A DNA stretch of 64,000 nt from PALSA-911 sp963839645 (GTDB taxonomy: Bacteria; Pseudomonadota; Alphaproteobacteria; Acetobacterales; Acetobacteraceae). The translations under genes were made by a program, and so were the position numbers. The stretch is taken from NCBI GenBank assembly GCA_963839645.1, contig CAWIVZ010000002.1:124001-188000 (forward strand). Direction: 5' to 3'. Under the pieces are notes generated by a model that saw only the letters and a list, made by a program, of their open reading frames with translations, was not told the DNA's origin and made no database searches. Of the stretch, positions 37,160 to 47,145 are shown in pieces. Each line of letters opens with the position of its first letter. The stretch's first letter is position 1.

Positions 37160-38332
37160 CTAGAACTCAAACTCCGGCCCATCCACATACCGGAACCGCT
37201 CCAGCGCATCCGCGCGCAACGTGAAGCCCAGGCCCGGCCGATCCGGGGCATGCACCATGCCGTCCGGGCGGATGTCGAACGTCTCGTTGAACAGGTCCCA
37301 CATCATCGGCATGTAGCCTTGCGTCACCTCGAGGATGTGGCAGTTCGGGGCCGCCATCGCAACGTGGATGCTCGCCGCGAACAGCACCCCGCTGCCCCAG
37401 GCATGCGGCGCGAGGCGCACACCGTGCGCCGAGGTAAGCGCCGCGATGCGGCGGATCTCCGTCATGCCGCCCGCGCGGGCGACGTCCGGCTGGGCGATAT
37501 CGAGGGCGCGGCGTTCCAGCAGGTCCTGGAAGTCGAACCGCGTGAACTCGCGCTCGCCCGAGGCGATGGGGATGGTCGTCGAACGGCGCACCTCCGCCTG
37601 GCCGGCGTGATCGTCCGGCGACACCGGTTCCTCGAACCAGGCGATGTCGTACGGCTCCAGCTCCCTGGCAAGCCGGATGGCGGTGGCGACTTCCAGCGAG
37701 CCATGCGCGTCGACCATCAGTTCGACATTGGGGCCAAGCCCACGCCGGGCCGCCTTCACCCGGCGCACGCAGTTGGGGATCGAAAATCCGTCGCGGCCGA
37801 CCACGCGCATCTTGGCGGCGGTGAAGCCCTTCGCCGCATAGCCCGCGAGTTCCGCCTCGGCCTCGTCGCCCGGCGCCCAGCCGCCGCTGGCATAGCCGCG
37901 AACCGAGCTGCGCACCGCGCCAAGCGCCTGATACAGCGGAATGCCGAGCGCCTGCGCCTTGACGTCCCATACCGCGATGTCGATGCCGGAAATCGCCTCC
38001 ATGATCACGCCCCGGCGCCGGCTTTCATCGGCCTGGGTCACGCCGCGCTCCAGCGCGGGCTTGCTGCGGGAGCCGTTGTACATCTTCTCATAGATGCGCT
38101 CGGAGAACATCGGGTCCTCGCCGATACATTCGGCCGCGAGTTCGTGCTCGATGATGGCCGCAACGATCGGCGGCGTTCCGAGAGCCGCGCCGATGCCGGT
38201 CAGCCCGTTGTCGGTCTCGACGCGAATGAGGGTTGCGTCGCTCTTGACCTTGGTTCCGAGGTCGGTGCGGTGGCGCTTGTCCTCGGGAACGGCCGCGGAC
38301 ATGGGGATGGCGGAGACTTTGACGATTTTCAT
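37160..38332 (-). CDS. Enolase-superfamily (mandelate racemase/muconate-lactonizing type) enzyme
   Basis: A 390-residue protein. Metal and acid-base residues lie in the expected order: AKMRV (Lys of the KxK-like strand) at about 176, MVDAHGS (first metal Asp), IAWFEEPV (second metal Glu), IASGERE (third metal Glu) and APHAWGSG (catalytic His). It abstracts a proton alpha to a carboxylate; dehydration of a sugar acid or racemisation are the usual outcomes. ATG 38332 gives MKIVKVSAIPM; the longer open frame upstream is non-coding. Substrate unknown. Confidence 0.85.
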   Translation of the reverse strand: MKIVKVSAIPMSAAVPEDKRHRTDLGTKVKSDATLIRVETDNGLTGIGAALGTPPIVAAIIEHELAAECIGEDPMFSERIYEKMYNGSRSKPALERGVTQADESRRRGVIMEAISGIDIAVWDVKAQALGIPLYQALGAVRSSVRGYASGGWAPGDEAEAELAGYAAKGFTAAKMRVVGRDGFSIPNCVRRVKAARRGLGPNVELMVDAHGSLEVATAIRLARELEPYDIAWFEEPVSPDDHAGQAEVRRSTTIPIASGEREFTRFDFQDLLERRALDIAQPDVARAGGMTEIRRIAALTSAHGVRLAPHAWGSGVLFAASIHVAMAAPNCHILEVTQGYMPMMWDLFNETFDIRPDGMVHAPDRPGLGFTLRADALERFRYVDGPEFEF

Positions 38333-38555
38333 GGGCTGGTTCTTCCCTGATCGGCGGGCGGCATTTGTTGCCCCCGTGGATGGCGGGGTATCCGCGCGCG
38401 TCGTGAAGCCAAGCCTAGCCGCCGGTCCAGGCAGGCGACAACAGCGGGGGCGACGGATGGGCCATGGGCTGCTCCAGGCAAGACCGGGCTCTGCCCGGAC
38501 CCGCCAAAGGGCAGTCGCCCTTTGGAAACCCGGTACGAAGGGTGGGGTGGGGATC

Positions 38556-39524
38556 TTACAGCCAGCCTTTCCGCTTGAACCACCAAAGCGGCAGGATCGC
38601 GCTCGCCACGATCGCGCCCAACGCCACCGGATAGCCGTAGGCAAACTTCAACTCCGGCATCGCCTCGAAATTCATCCCGTAAATGCTGGCGATCAGCGTC
38701 GGCGGCACGCCCACGGTGCCCACCACCGCCAGCACCTTGATGATGTGGTTCTGCGCGATATTCACAAAGCCCAGGATCGCGTCCAGCAGGAACTGCACCT
38801 TCTGCGACAGGTGCCCATCGAAATCCTTCAAGGATGCAATGTCCTGGCGCAGCGTCTTCAACCGCGTGCGCAGCGCCGCCGGAAACCAGTCGGGGCCGAT
38901 GGTGCCGACATAGCTGACGATCCGTCCCATCACCAGCAAGGTGTCATGCAGGCGAGACACGAAATCCCCGGTCAGGCTGATCTTCTGCAGCGCTTCCCGC
39001 AGTTCCCGGTTGTCCCGGCTCGGCCCCTGCGCACCGGAATGATGCAGGAAGATGCGGTTGGAGGTCGCATCCATCTCATCGCGCACCCGTTCCAACTGAT
39101 CCGCCGTGCGGTCCACCAGCGCTTCCAGCAGGCCGACGAACACCGCGGCCGGCGCCTGCGGCGGCAAGCTGGCCAGGGTCTGCACATGGGAAGTGAACCC
39201 AGGCACGTCACCGAAGCGGATGGTCACCAGCCGCTGTTTTGACAGCACAACGCCCACCTGGGAGGAAACCGCCATGCCCCGCGCATCATGGGACACCACG
39301 GGAATGCTGAGATAGAGCACCCCATCGCGCTCCGACAGGCGGGAAGAGCTTTCGATCTCCGCCAACTGATCGCGCGATGCGATGTTCAGCCCGGTCTCGG
39401 CCTCCAGCAGCGCCGTCTCCTCCGGGGTCGGGGACAGCAGATCGATCCATGGCCCCACCGGCAGCGGCCCGATCGGGGGCGCGTCGATCAGTCCCCCGCC
39501 ATCGGCGCATAACACTTTCAGCAT
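38556..39524 (-). CDS. corA: CorA-family magnesium/divalent cation transporter
   Basis: A 322-residue CorA-type channel: long soluble N-terminal alpha/beta domain, two C-terminal membrane helices (IIKVLAVVGTVGVPPTLIASI and YPVALGAIVASAILPLWWF) and the signature YGMNFEAMPEL in the loop between them, followed by basic residues at the cytoplasmic end. It moves Mg2+ (or Co2+/Ni2+) inward. Divergent from the HpcH/HpaI aldolase gene. Confidence 0.92.
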   Translation of the reverse strand: MLKVLCADGGGLIDAPPIGPLPVGPWIDLLSPTPEETALLEAETGLNIASRDQLAEIESSSRLSERDGVLYLSIPVVSHDARGMAVSSQVGVVLSKQRLVTIRFGDVPGFTSHVQTLASLPPQAPAAVFVGLLEALVDRTADQLERVRDEMDATSNRIFLHHSGAQGPSRDNRELREALQKISLTGDFVSRLHDTLLVMGRIVSYVGTIGPDWFPAALRTRLKTLRQDIASLKDFDGHLSQKVQFLLDAILGFVNIAQNHIIKVLAVVGTVGVPPTLIASIYGMNFEAMPELKFAYGYPVALGAIVASAILPLWWFKRKGWL

Positions 39525-39658
39525 CGAAGACCTCGCCCGTATGTCGCTTCGTTGTCCGCTACCCCGGCCGTCTTGTCACTCCACAGCGCTTGTCACTCAA
39601 CACTGGCCAGCCGAGGATACCGCCACCAACCGCCGCGGATAGAAGGGGAGGACACCGG

Positions 39659-40603
39659 ATGCCAGCCCGCATCAACCGCGCCATCGCTCTGCTGGCGCAG
39701 GACCAGGCCATCTACTACACCGGCGCCCATTCCGGCCATGTGCTCACCCACGCCCAGGGCGTGCAGGATGCCGCCACCTGGGCCGACTACATCAATGTCG
39801 GCATGGAACACGGCGCCTTCGACATGACCGGCCTCGAGGCCTACCTGCGCGGCCTGGCTTCCGCCGGCCCGACCCGCTCCGGCCACCCCACGCCCGCCGT
39901 GATCGTCGAGGCCCCGGTCAACGGCACCGACGAGGCCAATGTCCGCTTCAACGCCTGGCAATTCCGCCAGATCCTCGGCCGCGGCGCGCACGGCATCCTG
40001 CTGTGCCAGGCCGAGAACGCCGATGCCGTGCGCGCCTTCGTCGAAGCCTGCCGCTATCCCCACCACCTCGCCGGCCAGGACCCCGCCCTGCCATCCCCGC
40101 TGGCCCGCCTGCAAGGCGCTGTCCGCCCGGCGCCCAAAGCCGGTTCGCTCGGCATCGGCACCCGGGGCCGCGGCTCGGAGGGAACGGCTGCGCCGATCTG
40201 GGGCATCACCGAACAGGAATACATCCGCCGCGCCGATCCCTGGCCGCTGAACCCGGAGGGCGAGCTGCTGCTCGGCGTGAAGATCGAAAGCCCGGAGGGC
40301 GTCGCCAACGTGGAAGAAATCTGTGCCGTCCCCGGCCTCGGCTTCGCCGAAATCGGCCCCGGCGATCTCGGCCTCTCGCTCGGCTACACCACCATCCGCA
40401 ACGATCCCTATCCGCCGGAAATGCGGGCCGCCCGCGACCGCATCCTCGCCGCCTGCCGCGCGAACAAGCTGGCCTTCCTGGAAGCCTGCACCCCGGAAAA
40501 CATCACAAGCCGGCTCGACGAAGGCGTGCGCGTCATCGCCGGCCACAACGAACAGACCGCCCGCATCGGCCGCGCCCACCAACGCCGGCAGATGCCGGTT
40601 TAA
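39659..40603 (+). CDS. HpcH/HpaI-family aldolase
   Basis: A 314-residue class II pyruvate-type aldolase. IKIESPEGVANVEEICAVPG carries the metal-binding Glu and PGDLGLSLGYTT the metal-binding Asp with the conserved Gly-Asp. These enzymes cleave 4-hydroxy-2-oxo acids. The protein also carries an insert rich in charged and glycine residues (SLGIGTRGRGSEGTAAPIWG). GGGGAGG lies nine bases before ATG 39659. The nearby enolase-superfamily and CorA genes are on the other strand, so no pathway is implied by order. Confidence 0.8.
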   Translation: MPARINRAIALLAQDQAIYYTGAHSGHVLTHAQGVQDAATWADYINVGMEHGAFDMTGLEAYLRGLASAGPTRSGHPTPAVIVEAPVNGTDEANVRFNAWQFRQILGRGAHGILLCQAENADAVRAFVEACRYPHHLAGQDPALPSPLARLQGAVRPAPKAGSLGIGTRGRGSEGTAAPIWGITEQEYIRRADPWPLNPEGELLLGVKIESPEGVANVEEICAVPGLGFAEIGPGDLGLSLGYTTIRNDPYPPEMRAARDRILAACRANKLAFLEACTPENITSRLDEGVRVIAGHNEQTARIGRAHQRRQMPV

Positions 40604-40671
40604 GCCGCCCATCTGGTCACGAGCCCGAACCCGGTCTAAGGCCAACAGACCCAGGAAGAAACAGGTCCATC

Positions 40672-41944
40672 ATGCGCATCGAAATCCTCTGCACCGGCGA
40701 CGAAGTCCTCACCGGCAAGATCGTCAACAGCAATTTCTCCTACATGAGCCAGAAGCTGGAAGACGCCGGCCTGACCGTCATCTGGGGCACCACCGTCGGC
40801 GACGACCGCGCCGCCCTGCTCAGCGCCTTCAAGCTGCGCCTCCGAACGCGCCGACATCGTCATCGTCAATGGCGGCCTCGGCCCGACCGTCGACGACCTG
40901 TCGCAGGAAATCGCCGCCCAGGCCGCCGGCGTGGAATTGGTGCTGCACGAGGAATGGCTGGCGCGCATGGAGGAATTCTTCTCCCGCCGCAGCCGCACCA
41001 TGCCGCCGAACAACCGCAAGCAGGCCATGCTGCCGGCCACCGCCGAGTTCATCGACAACCCGATCGGCACCGCCTGCGGCTTCGCGCTCGATATCGGCAA
41101 GGCGCGTTTCTTCTTCACCCCCGGCGTGCCGCGCGAACTGCGCCGCATGCTGGAGGAGCAGATCATCCCCCGCCTGCTGGAACGGGCGGGCATCCAGACC
41201 TCGATCCACCTCAAGCGCTTCCATTCCTACGGCATCGGCGAATCCCACGCCGACAGCCTGCTCGCGGGTGTCGAGGACATCGTGCCGGACGGCAGCGTGA
41301 AGATGGGCTTCCGCGCGCATTACCCGCAGCTCGAAACCAAGATCACCATCCGCGGCGCCGACATGGCGGACGTCAACCGCAAGCTCGCCCCGATCCAGGC
41401 CGAAGTGCGCAAGCGCCTCGGCAACTTCATCATGGCCGAGGACGACCAGACCCTCGAAGGCGTCCTGCTGTCCGAACTGACCCGCCAGAACGCCAGCCTC
41501 ACCCTGGTGGAAACCTTCACCGGCGGCCAGATGGCCGCCCGCTTCTCGCCGCTGCCAGGTGCGGAGCACGTCTTCCGCCGCGCCATCGTCGCCCGCGACC
41601 GGCACCAGCTGTTCGAGGCGATCGGCCTGACCCATTTTTCCGCCGCCGAAGAGCTCAGCCAGGAGATCATCGAACAGGCCGCCATGGCCGCCCGCCACCA
41701 ATCCGGCGCCACGCACGCCCTGGCCGTGCTGATCGAACTCGACGAGGGCGCGGACCGCATGGATTTCGGCGGCACCATCTGGATCGGCATCGCCACCTCC
41801 GACGAAGTCGTCTACCGCCGCTCCCGCATCCTGGGCGGGCGCGATTGGGTGAGGCTGGGCGCGGTGGAACTCGGTCTCGACTGCCTGCGCCGCTATCTGC
41901 AGGGCCTGCCGGTGGTGGAACGGATCGATTTCGAGAAGGCCTGA
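40672..41944 (+). pseudogene. CinA-like molybdopterin-binding/NMN-amidase-type protein with one frameshift
   Basis: On repair a 423-residue protein with a MoaB/MogA-like N-terminal domain (EILCTGDEVLTGKIVNSN, IVIVNGGLGPTVDDLS) and a C-terminal CinA domain (GQMAARFSPLPGAEHVFRRA, SGATHALAVLIELDEG). The frame breaks near 40835; dropping one base restores SERADIVIVNGG and 1273 minus one is 424 codons. The C-terminal signature, ESCTGG in typical amidases, reads ETFTGG, so the amidase serine is lost. CinA proteins act in nucleotide salvage and competence; activity here is uncertain. Confidence 0.72.
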
Positions 41945-42015
41945 TCGCCGCCCGCACCCGTAGCACTGCACCGCTAAGATCGCCATGCTTGATGGCACTG
42001 GAGCCTGCGGTGGGG

Positions 42016-43275
42016 TCAGCGGCGCTGGACCACCATCTCGCCGGTGAACTGCCCGGCCCCGCCGAACGGGATGGTCACGGTCTTCGGCCTATCCACCTCC
42101 GCCGGCATCTCCCAGCTGGTGACCTGCTGATCGGATTTGGTCGCCGGCACCGGCGTGCTGATCCGCCGGCCAGCGACGACGCAGACCGAGACGCTCGGCC
42201 GCGACTGGCCGTTCGAGGTCAATGTCATGGTCAGATCGCTCGATTTCTCGTCCACCCGGCCGGCGATATCGAGCACCTGGTCGACCGTGATCTCGGTCCG
42301 GCAACTGGCACCGCCGGCATTCATGGTGTTGACGATGCTGACCGGGCGGCTGGCCTGGCCGCTGAAGCGGCCCTCCTTCGCGAAAGCCAGGTCGAAGGCC
42401 TGTTCCAGCTTCGATTTGCTGGCCCCGGCGCCCCCTGCCACACGGATATCGACCTCGCCCTTCATCGTCAGGCGGTAGTTCTTCACCGAACAGCCGCAGC
42501 TCGGCGGCTTGTGGAATTCGCCGCCCAGGCCATCGATCCAGCGATTGGCGGCCTCGACGAAGGCCGCCGCGGAAAGGCCCTTGGGTGGCATCGGGGTAAA
42601 GTCGCGCCCGGTCTCCTGCTTCAGGAAGCCCTTGCCGAAGGCGTTCAGGCCCCGATCGCCGCGGAAGCCGGCGGGGATGAAGCCGGACTGGTCCTCGGTG
42701 ATGTGCTGCAGGAATCCGCTGACATCCATGGTCTTCTGGAAGAACTCGCAGAGCTCCTCCTCCGACTTGCCGGCCCATAGGCTGGTCGCCAGCCGCCAGC
42801 GGGCGGGGCTGTTCTGATGGCATTCGGCGCAGGCGGCGCTAGCCACCTCCTCCAGTCCGCCGAGCTTCAGGATGTCCTGGATGGCGGCGCGGTCGGTCAG
42901 CGGGCCATCGGTGCTGCGGAAGGTCCGCAGTGCGGCCTCGGCATCGGCGATGGCGGCATCGTTCGGCGGCGCGCCGTTCGCTCGAGTAAGCGCCTCGACC
43001 AGCGCGGCGCGGCTTTCGCCCAGCGGGCGCAGCGTGTTGTCGAGGGTGATCTTGCCGCCGGCATGGCCGCCATCCGCGGCAAACGGGTTCACCGCGCCAT
43101 GACAGTTGGTGCAGCGCGGGTCCTGGAACACCGTGGACATGGCGCTGAAGGCGCGGACCGCCTTGTCGACATCGGCAGCGGGGAGCGGGCAGACGGCTTC
43201 GCCGGCCAAGGCTGCCGCGTCCAGGAACGCCAACGAGAGAATGCCCACCGCCAGGTACAGCCGCCGGCAGGACAT
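42016..43275 (-). CDS. Exported diheme cytochrome c-type protein
   Basis: A 419-residue secreted protein. Signal peptide near residues 1-25 (YLAVGILSLAFLDAAALA), first haem site CTNCHG near residue 57, second CAECHQ near residue 150, and a C-terminal Cys-containing beta-rich region (SCGCSVKNYRLTMKG, VCVVAGRRI). Two CxxCH sites mark a diheme cytochrome. The C-terminal half has no family I recognise. The start at ATG 43275 was chosen because it begins the signal peptide; an in-frame start 66 bases upstream would add a cysteine-rich stretch. Confidence 0.7.
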   Translation of the reverse strand: MSCRRLYLAVGILSLAFLDAAALAGEAVCPLPAADVDKAVRAFSAMSTVFQDPRCTNCHGAVNPFAADGGHAGGKITLDNTLRPLGESRAALVEALTRANGAPPNDAAIADAEAALRTFRSTDGPLTDRAAIQDILKLGGLEEVASAACAECHQNSPARWRLATSLWAGKSEEELCEFFQKTMDVSGFLQHITEDQSGFIPAGFRGDRGLNAFGKGFLKQETGRDFTPMPPKGLSAAAFVEAANRWIDGLGGEFHKPPSCGCSVKNYRLTMKGEVDIRVAGGAGASKSKLEQAFDLAFAKEGRFSGQASRPVSIVNTMNAGGASCRTEITVDQVLDIAGRVDEKSSDLTMTLTSNGQSRPSVSVCVVAGRRISTPVPATKSDQQVTSWEMPAEVDRPKTVTIPFGGAGQFTGEMVVQRR

Positions 43276-43853
43276 GAGCGAGACGACCAATTCTTGACAT
43301 GCCCGGCAGCCCACCTTGTTCGACAACATCCAAACCGACATTTCCCCGATGGGCCCGTCCAGGCATTGCGAGGGCCGCGTATCATGGATCGGCGGATCGC
43401 ATGTCCATACATCACGTTTACGCGATAATCACGGCGGTAGCAGAGTTTCCTTGGATATTATCCCTGTGCGGGCACGAGCGGGACGCTTCGAGAGAAGTGC
43501 CTGGCCGCGCATCTTCCGCTGACCGCAGGGGCGTGCCGGAAAGATGCAGCGCCGCAACATAAGCATGGAGCCATGGCACGAATCTCCGCGATCGCCGCCA
43601 GTATCTCCCGGAACGAGTCGCGGCGCCCGGTGGATTCTCGTTCCAAAACAAACTGAAAGACGCCGTAGAATTCCAGTGGGATGAAGCCGTTTACATGTGT
43701 GGTGAGACGGAGTTGAGTCGCCGGCCGATGGCCGCCTGGCGGAACCCTGAAGGTGGGGCCGCGGTGAGCGTCCCACCGGAACGCCGAAACGATCTCAGGC
43801 AGGTTTTTGCGACGGAAATCGCCGAGACCGGCCCGTAAGTCAGGCCGATTCCC
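43276..43853. other. Intergenic stretch
   Basis: 578 bases between the diheme cytochrome and the MetE-like gene. A minus-strand fragment FIPLEFYGVFQFVLERES (about 43690-43630) reads protein-like but is not part of a complete gene. No RNA gene or mobile element seen. Confidence 0.35.
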
Positions 43854-45020
43854 TCACAACAACCTTCCCGAAGCGATCCGCGCCCCCTCCGCCATCGCCG
43901 CCATCTTCGCCCACACCACGTCATCCGCCACCTTGCCCCGCCCGGCGGACGTATCGAACCCGCAATCCACCCCGGCGATCACCCGCGTCGGATCGCCCAC
44001 CGCCCGCGCCACCCGCTCGATCCGCTCGGCCACCACTTCCGGATGCTCGATGAAATTGGTCAGCGGATCGATCACGCCGGCAACGATCACCTGATCGGGA
44101 TGCAGCATCTGCTTCTCCAGCACATGGTATTCATGCGCATGGCGGGGATTGGCGAAGGGCAGCACCAGCCCGCCGACATTGGCCTGCAGCAGCACCGGCA
44201 GCACGTCCGCCAGCGGCACGTCGCAATCATGCGGGCCTTCGTAATTGCCCCAGCACACATGCAGCCGCACCCGGTCGCGCGGAATGTTCACCAGCGCCCG
44301 GTTGATGGTGCCCACCACGCGTTCGACGAAGGCCAGGAACTCCGACAGCGGCTTGTCCTGGTAGGTCATGTGCCGTTCCATCGCCAGGTCCGGCGCATCG
44401 ATCTGCAGCAGGAAGCCGTGCCGCACGATGGCTTCGTATTCCACCCGCAGCGCCTCGCCCAGCGCGTCCAGATAGGCCTGCTCGCTGTCGTAGAACGCGT
44501 TCAGCATCGCCGCGGCGATGATGCCGGGGGAGGGGGCGGTGAAGAATGGCTCCGCGAACCCCTTCGGTTGCGCATCCAGGCAGGCGCGGAAATCGTCGCA
44601 CTCGGCCTCCACCAGCGCGCGGTCCAGATACTTCACCTCGCCGATCGCCTGCGGCACCGTGGCGGTGTTGCTGACCGAAACGGTGGAGGCATAGGCGGCG
44701 GCCTGCTGTGCGCGGAACCCGGCGTATTTCGCCACGTCGGCGAAGATGCGCCGGTTCCAGGCGCCGCCGAAGCCGCTCATCCGGTGTCGGACATACAGGA
44801 AGAACGCCTCGCGCTGCTGCTCGCCGTTGTTGCCGATATCGATGCCGGACGCGATCTGCTGCGGCACCACCCAGTTCAGCGCCTGCTTGCCCAGCGCCGC
44901 CAGCGCCGCCTCGTCCACCTTCTGGCCGGCGGTGCGGTCGGCGTACATCTGCGTCAATTCCTTCGGCCGCGGCAGGCTGCCGCAATGCGTCGTCAGAATC
45001 CGTTCGCGCGAGTGCAGCAT
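43854..45020 (-). CDS. Cobalamin-independent methionine synthase-like protein (MetE C-terminal fold)
   Basis: A 388-residue single-domain protein equivalent to the C-terminal barrel of MetE. Zinc-site features: LHVCWGNYEGPHDCD (His-x-Cys) and GVDCGFDTSAGRGK (the distal Cys). MetE transfers the methyl group of methyltetrahydrofolate to homocysteine. Lacking the N-terminal half, it may use another methyl donor or act as a methylthio/thiol transferase. GGGGGA precedes ATG 45020. It faces the transaminase gene divergently. Confidence 0.8.
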   Translation of the reverse strand: MLHSRERILTTHCGSLPRPKELTQMYADRTAGQKVDEAALAALGKQALNWVVPQQIASGIDIGNNGEQQREAFFLYVRHRMSGFGGAWNRRIFADVAKYAGFRAQQAAAYASTVSVSNTATVPQAIGEVKYLDRALVEAECDDFRACLDAQPKGFAEPFFTAPSPGIIAAAMLNAFYDSEQAYLDALGEALRVEYEAIVRHGFLLQIDAPDLAMERHMTYQDKPLSEFLAFVERVVGTINRALVNIPRDRVRLHVCWGNYEGPHDCDVPLADVLPVLLQANVGGLVLPFANPRHAHEYHVLEKQMLHPDQVIVAGVIDPLTNFIEHPEVVAERIERVARAVGDPTRVIAGVDCGFDTSAGRGKVADDVVWAKMAAMAEGARIASGRLL

Positions 45021-45126
45021 GGTTTCCCCCTGAAAGACGTCGTTCAGGGGATGCTTCAGTCTGGCTAGGACGCTGTCAATGCCGCACACTGCGCGGATCG
45101 GAACCAGCCGCCGGAGTGCCACCGCC

Positions 45127-45995
45127 ATGAGCCGCATCGCCTACGTCAACGGACGCTATCTGCCGCAACGCGAAGCCAGCGTGAACATCGAGGATCGCGG
45201 CTACCAGTTCGGCGACGGCATCTACGAGGTGGTGCACCTGTACCAGAACCGCTTCATCGACGAGGATCTGCACCTGGCCCGCCTGGAACGCAGCCTGCGG
45301 GAGATTGACCTGCCCATGCCGATGAGCCGCCAGGCCCTGGTCCATGTGCTGCATGAGGTCGCCCGCCGCAACCGCGTCAGCGAGGGCCTGCTCTACATGC
45401 AGGTCACCCGTGGTGTCGCGCGGCGGGACCATGCGTTTCCCGCCAAGCCGGTGCCGCCCGCCGTGGTCGTCACCATCCGGCGCGTGCCGCCGTATCCCGA
45501 GGATATTTCGAAATGGCACGCCAGTGCGATCACCCAGCCCGACCTGCGCTGGGCACGCTGTGACATCAAGTCGGTCGGCCTGCTGCCCAACGTGCTCGCC
45601 CGCCAGGAGGCCAGGAAGCAGGGCGCGATCGAGGCCATCCTGATCGACCCCTCCGGCATGGTGACAGAGGGTGCGGCAACCAGCTTCTGGATCGTCGATG
45701 CCAACGGCATCCTGCGCACCCGCTTCCTGGACCAGGCCATCCTCCCCGGCTGCACAAGGGGCGCCCTGAAGGCGCTGATGCAGGAGGCCGGCATCCCGTT
45801 CTCCGAAACCGCCTTCAGCGAGCAGGAGATGCGCCAGGCGCGGGAGGCGTTCCTCACCAGCGCCACCAGCTTCGTGAAACCGATCACCCAGATCGACGGC
45901 AAGCCGGTCGGCACCGGCGAACCTGGGCCGATAACGCGCCGCTGTTCGACCTGTTCGCCCGGCACGTGAAGGGCGATTTGCGCAACGCGGCCTAA
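45127..45995 (+). CDS. dat: D-amino-acid transaminase, C-terminus in another frame
   Basis: A protein of about 289 residues of the fold-type-IV aminotransferase family, which interconverts D-amino acids and 2-oxo acids. Landmarks: NIEDRGYQFGDGIYEVV, DIKSVGLLPNVLARQEA with the PLP-binding Lys, SGMVTEGAATSFWIV and TSATSFVKPITQIDGKPVGTG. After GEPGPITRR the frame must change; one base is missing near 45938, giving LFDLFARHVKGDLRNAA and TAA at 45993. This is the only apparent deletion among the frameshifts. The neighbouring D-cysteine desulfhydrase suggests a D-amino-acid role. Confidence 0.82.
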
Positions 45996-46004
45996 TCGCT
46001 GCGA

Positions 46005-47015
46005 TCACCCCGCCAGCGCCGTATCGAAATAGCCCTGGTAACCGTACAGCCCCACCGCCCCGCCGGTGTGGAGGAACACCACGGTCTGGTCCTTGCCGAT
46101 CTCGCCCTTGCGGATCAGGTCGATCAGCCCGGCCATGCCCTTGCCGGAATAAACCGGGTCCAGCAGCACACCCTCGAGCTTCGCCAGCATCGTCACCGCC
46201 TCGGCCATGCCCGGCGTCGGGATGCCGTAGCCGTCGCCGACATAGTTGCAATTCGCCTCCACCGCCGACCGGGCGATGCCGCCGCGCACGCCGCAATACT
46301 CGGCGGTGGCCTCGGCCAGCTTGTGCACGTTCGCCTCCTGCCGGTCCTTCGGCGCGCGCACGCCGATCCCCAGCACCCGCACGCCGGAGTTGACCCCCTC
46401 CAGCCCCACCACCAGCCCCGCCTGGGTGCCGGCGCTGCCGGTGGCATGCACCACAAGGTCGATCTTCAGCCCCATCTCGTCGGCCTGTTGCATCAGTTCC
46501 TGCGCACACCCGACATAGCCCAGCGCCCCCACGCGGTTGGAGCCGCCGCCCGGGATCACATACGGCTTCGCCCCGCCGGCCCGCAGCTTTTCCGCCGTGG
46601 CCTCGATCTCCGCCTGCATGTCCGTCCCACCCGGCCGGTACTCCAGCTTCGCGTCGAACAGCCGGTCCAGCAGCACATTGCCGCTGGCCAGGTAGTCGCG
46701 GTCGTTGGTGTCGATCCGGTGCTCCAGCAGGGCGGTGCATTTCAGCCCGAATTTCGCCGCCACCGCCGCGGTCTGGCGCACATGGTTGGACTGCACCGCA
46801 CCCTGCGTGACCAGATGATCGGCCCCCTGCGCCAGCGCCTCGCCCACCAGGAACTCCAGTTTCCGGACTTTGTTTCCCCCTGTCGCCACCACGGTGCAAT
46901 CATCGCGCTTGATCCAGATCTCCGGCCCGCCCAGGTGGCGCGTCAGGTTGGTCAGCTTCTCCAGCGGGGTGGGGGCGGGAAACAGCCGGACGCGGGGAAA
47001 GCGGGCGAGATGCAT
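46005..47015 (-). CDS. D-cysteine desulfhydrase / ACC deaminase-family PLP enzyme
   Basis: A 336-residue fold-type-II PLP enzyme. IKRDDCTVVATGGNKVRKLEF contains the Schiff-base lysine (GGNKVRK), TQGAVQSNHVRQTAAVAA is the phosphate/substrate loop, and VIPGGGSNRVGALGYV and FLHTGGAVGLYGY are the other family landmarks. DcyD converts D-cysteine to pyruvate, H2S and ammonia; ACC deaminase opens the cyclopropane. Distinguishing the two needs active-site comparison. AGGAG lies six bases before ATG 47015. It is read convergently to the transaminase. Confidence 0.85.
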   Translation of the reverse strand: MHLARFPRVRLFPAPTPLEKLTNLTRHLGGPEIWIKRDDCTVVATGGNKVRKLEFLVGEALAQGADHLVTQGAVQSNHVRQTAAVAAKFGLKCTALLEHRIDTNDRDYLASGNVLLDRLFDAKLEYRPGGTDMQAEIEATAEKLRAGGAKPYVIPGGGSNRVGALGYVGCAQELMQQADEMGLKIDLVVHATGSAGTQAGLVVGLEGVNSGVRVLGIGVRAPKDRQEANVHKLAEATAEYCGVRGGIARSAVEANCNYVGDGYGIPTPGMAEAVTMLAKLEGVLLDPVYSGKGMAGLIDLIRKGEIGKDQTVVFLHTGGAVGLYGYQGYFDTALAG

Positions 47016-47145
47016 GAAACGCTCCTGAAGGCGGGAAGGGGCTGTAATGTCCTCCATCCCGGCGCGTCCGACAATCGGAGGGGGCTTCGTGGGGTGACAT
47101 ACGCCCCCCGACGCACCAGATTGTCAGCAAAACAGGGAGACGCAC

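Noticed and set aside
43429..43776. Minus-strand frame between the diheme cytochrome and the MetE-like gene
   Set aside because: Basic low-complexity product without a motif; the more protein-like fragment is in another frame and incomplete.
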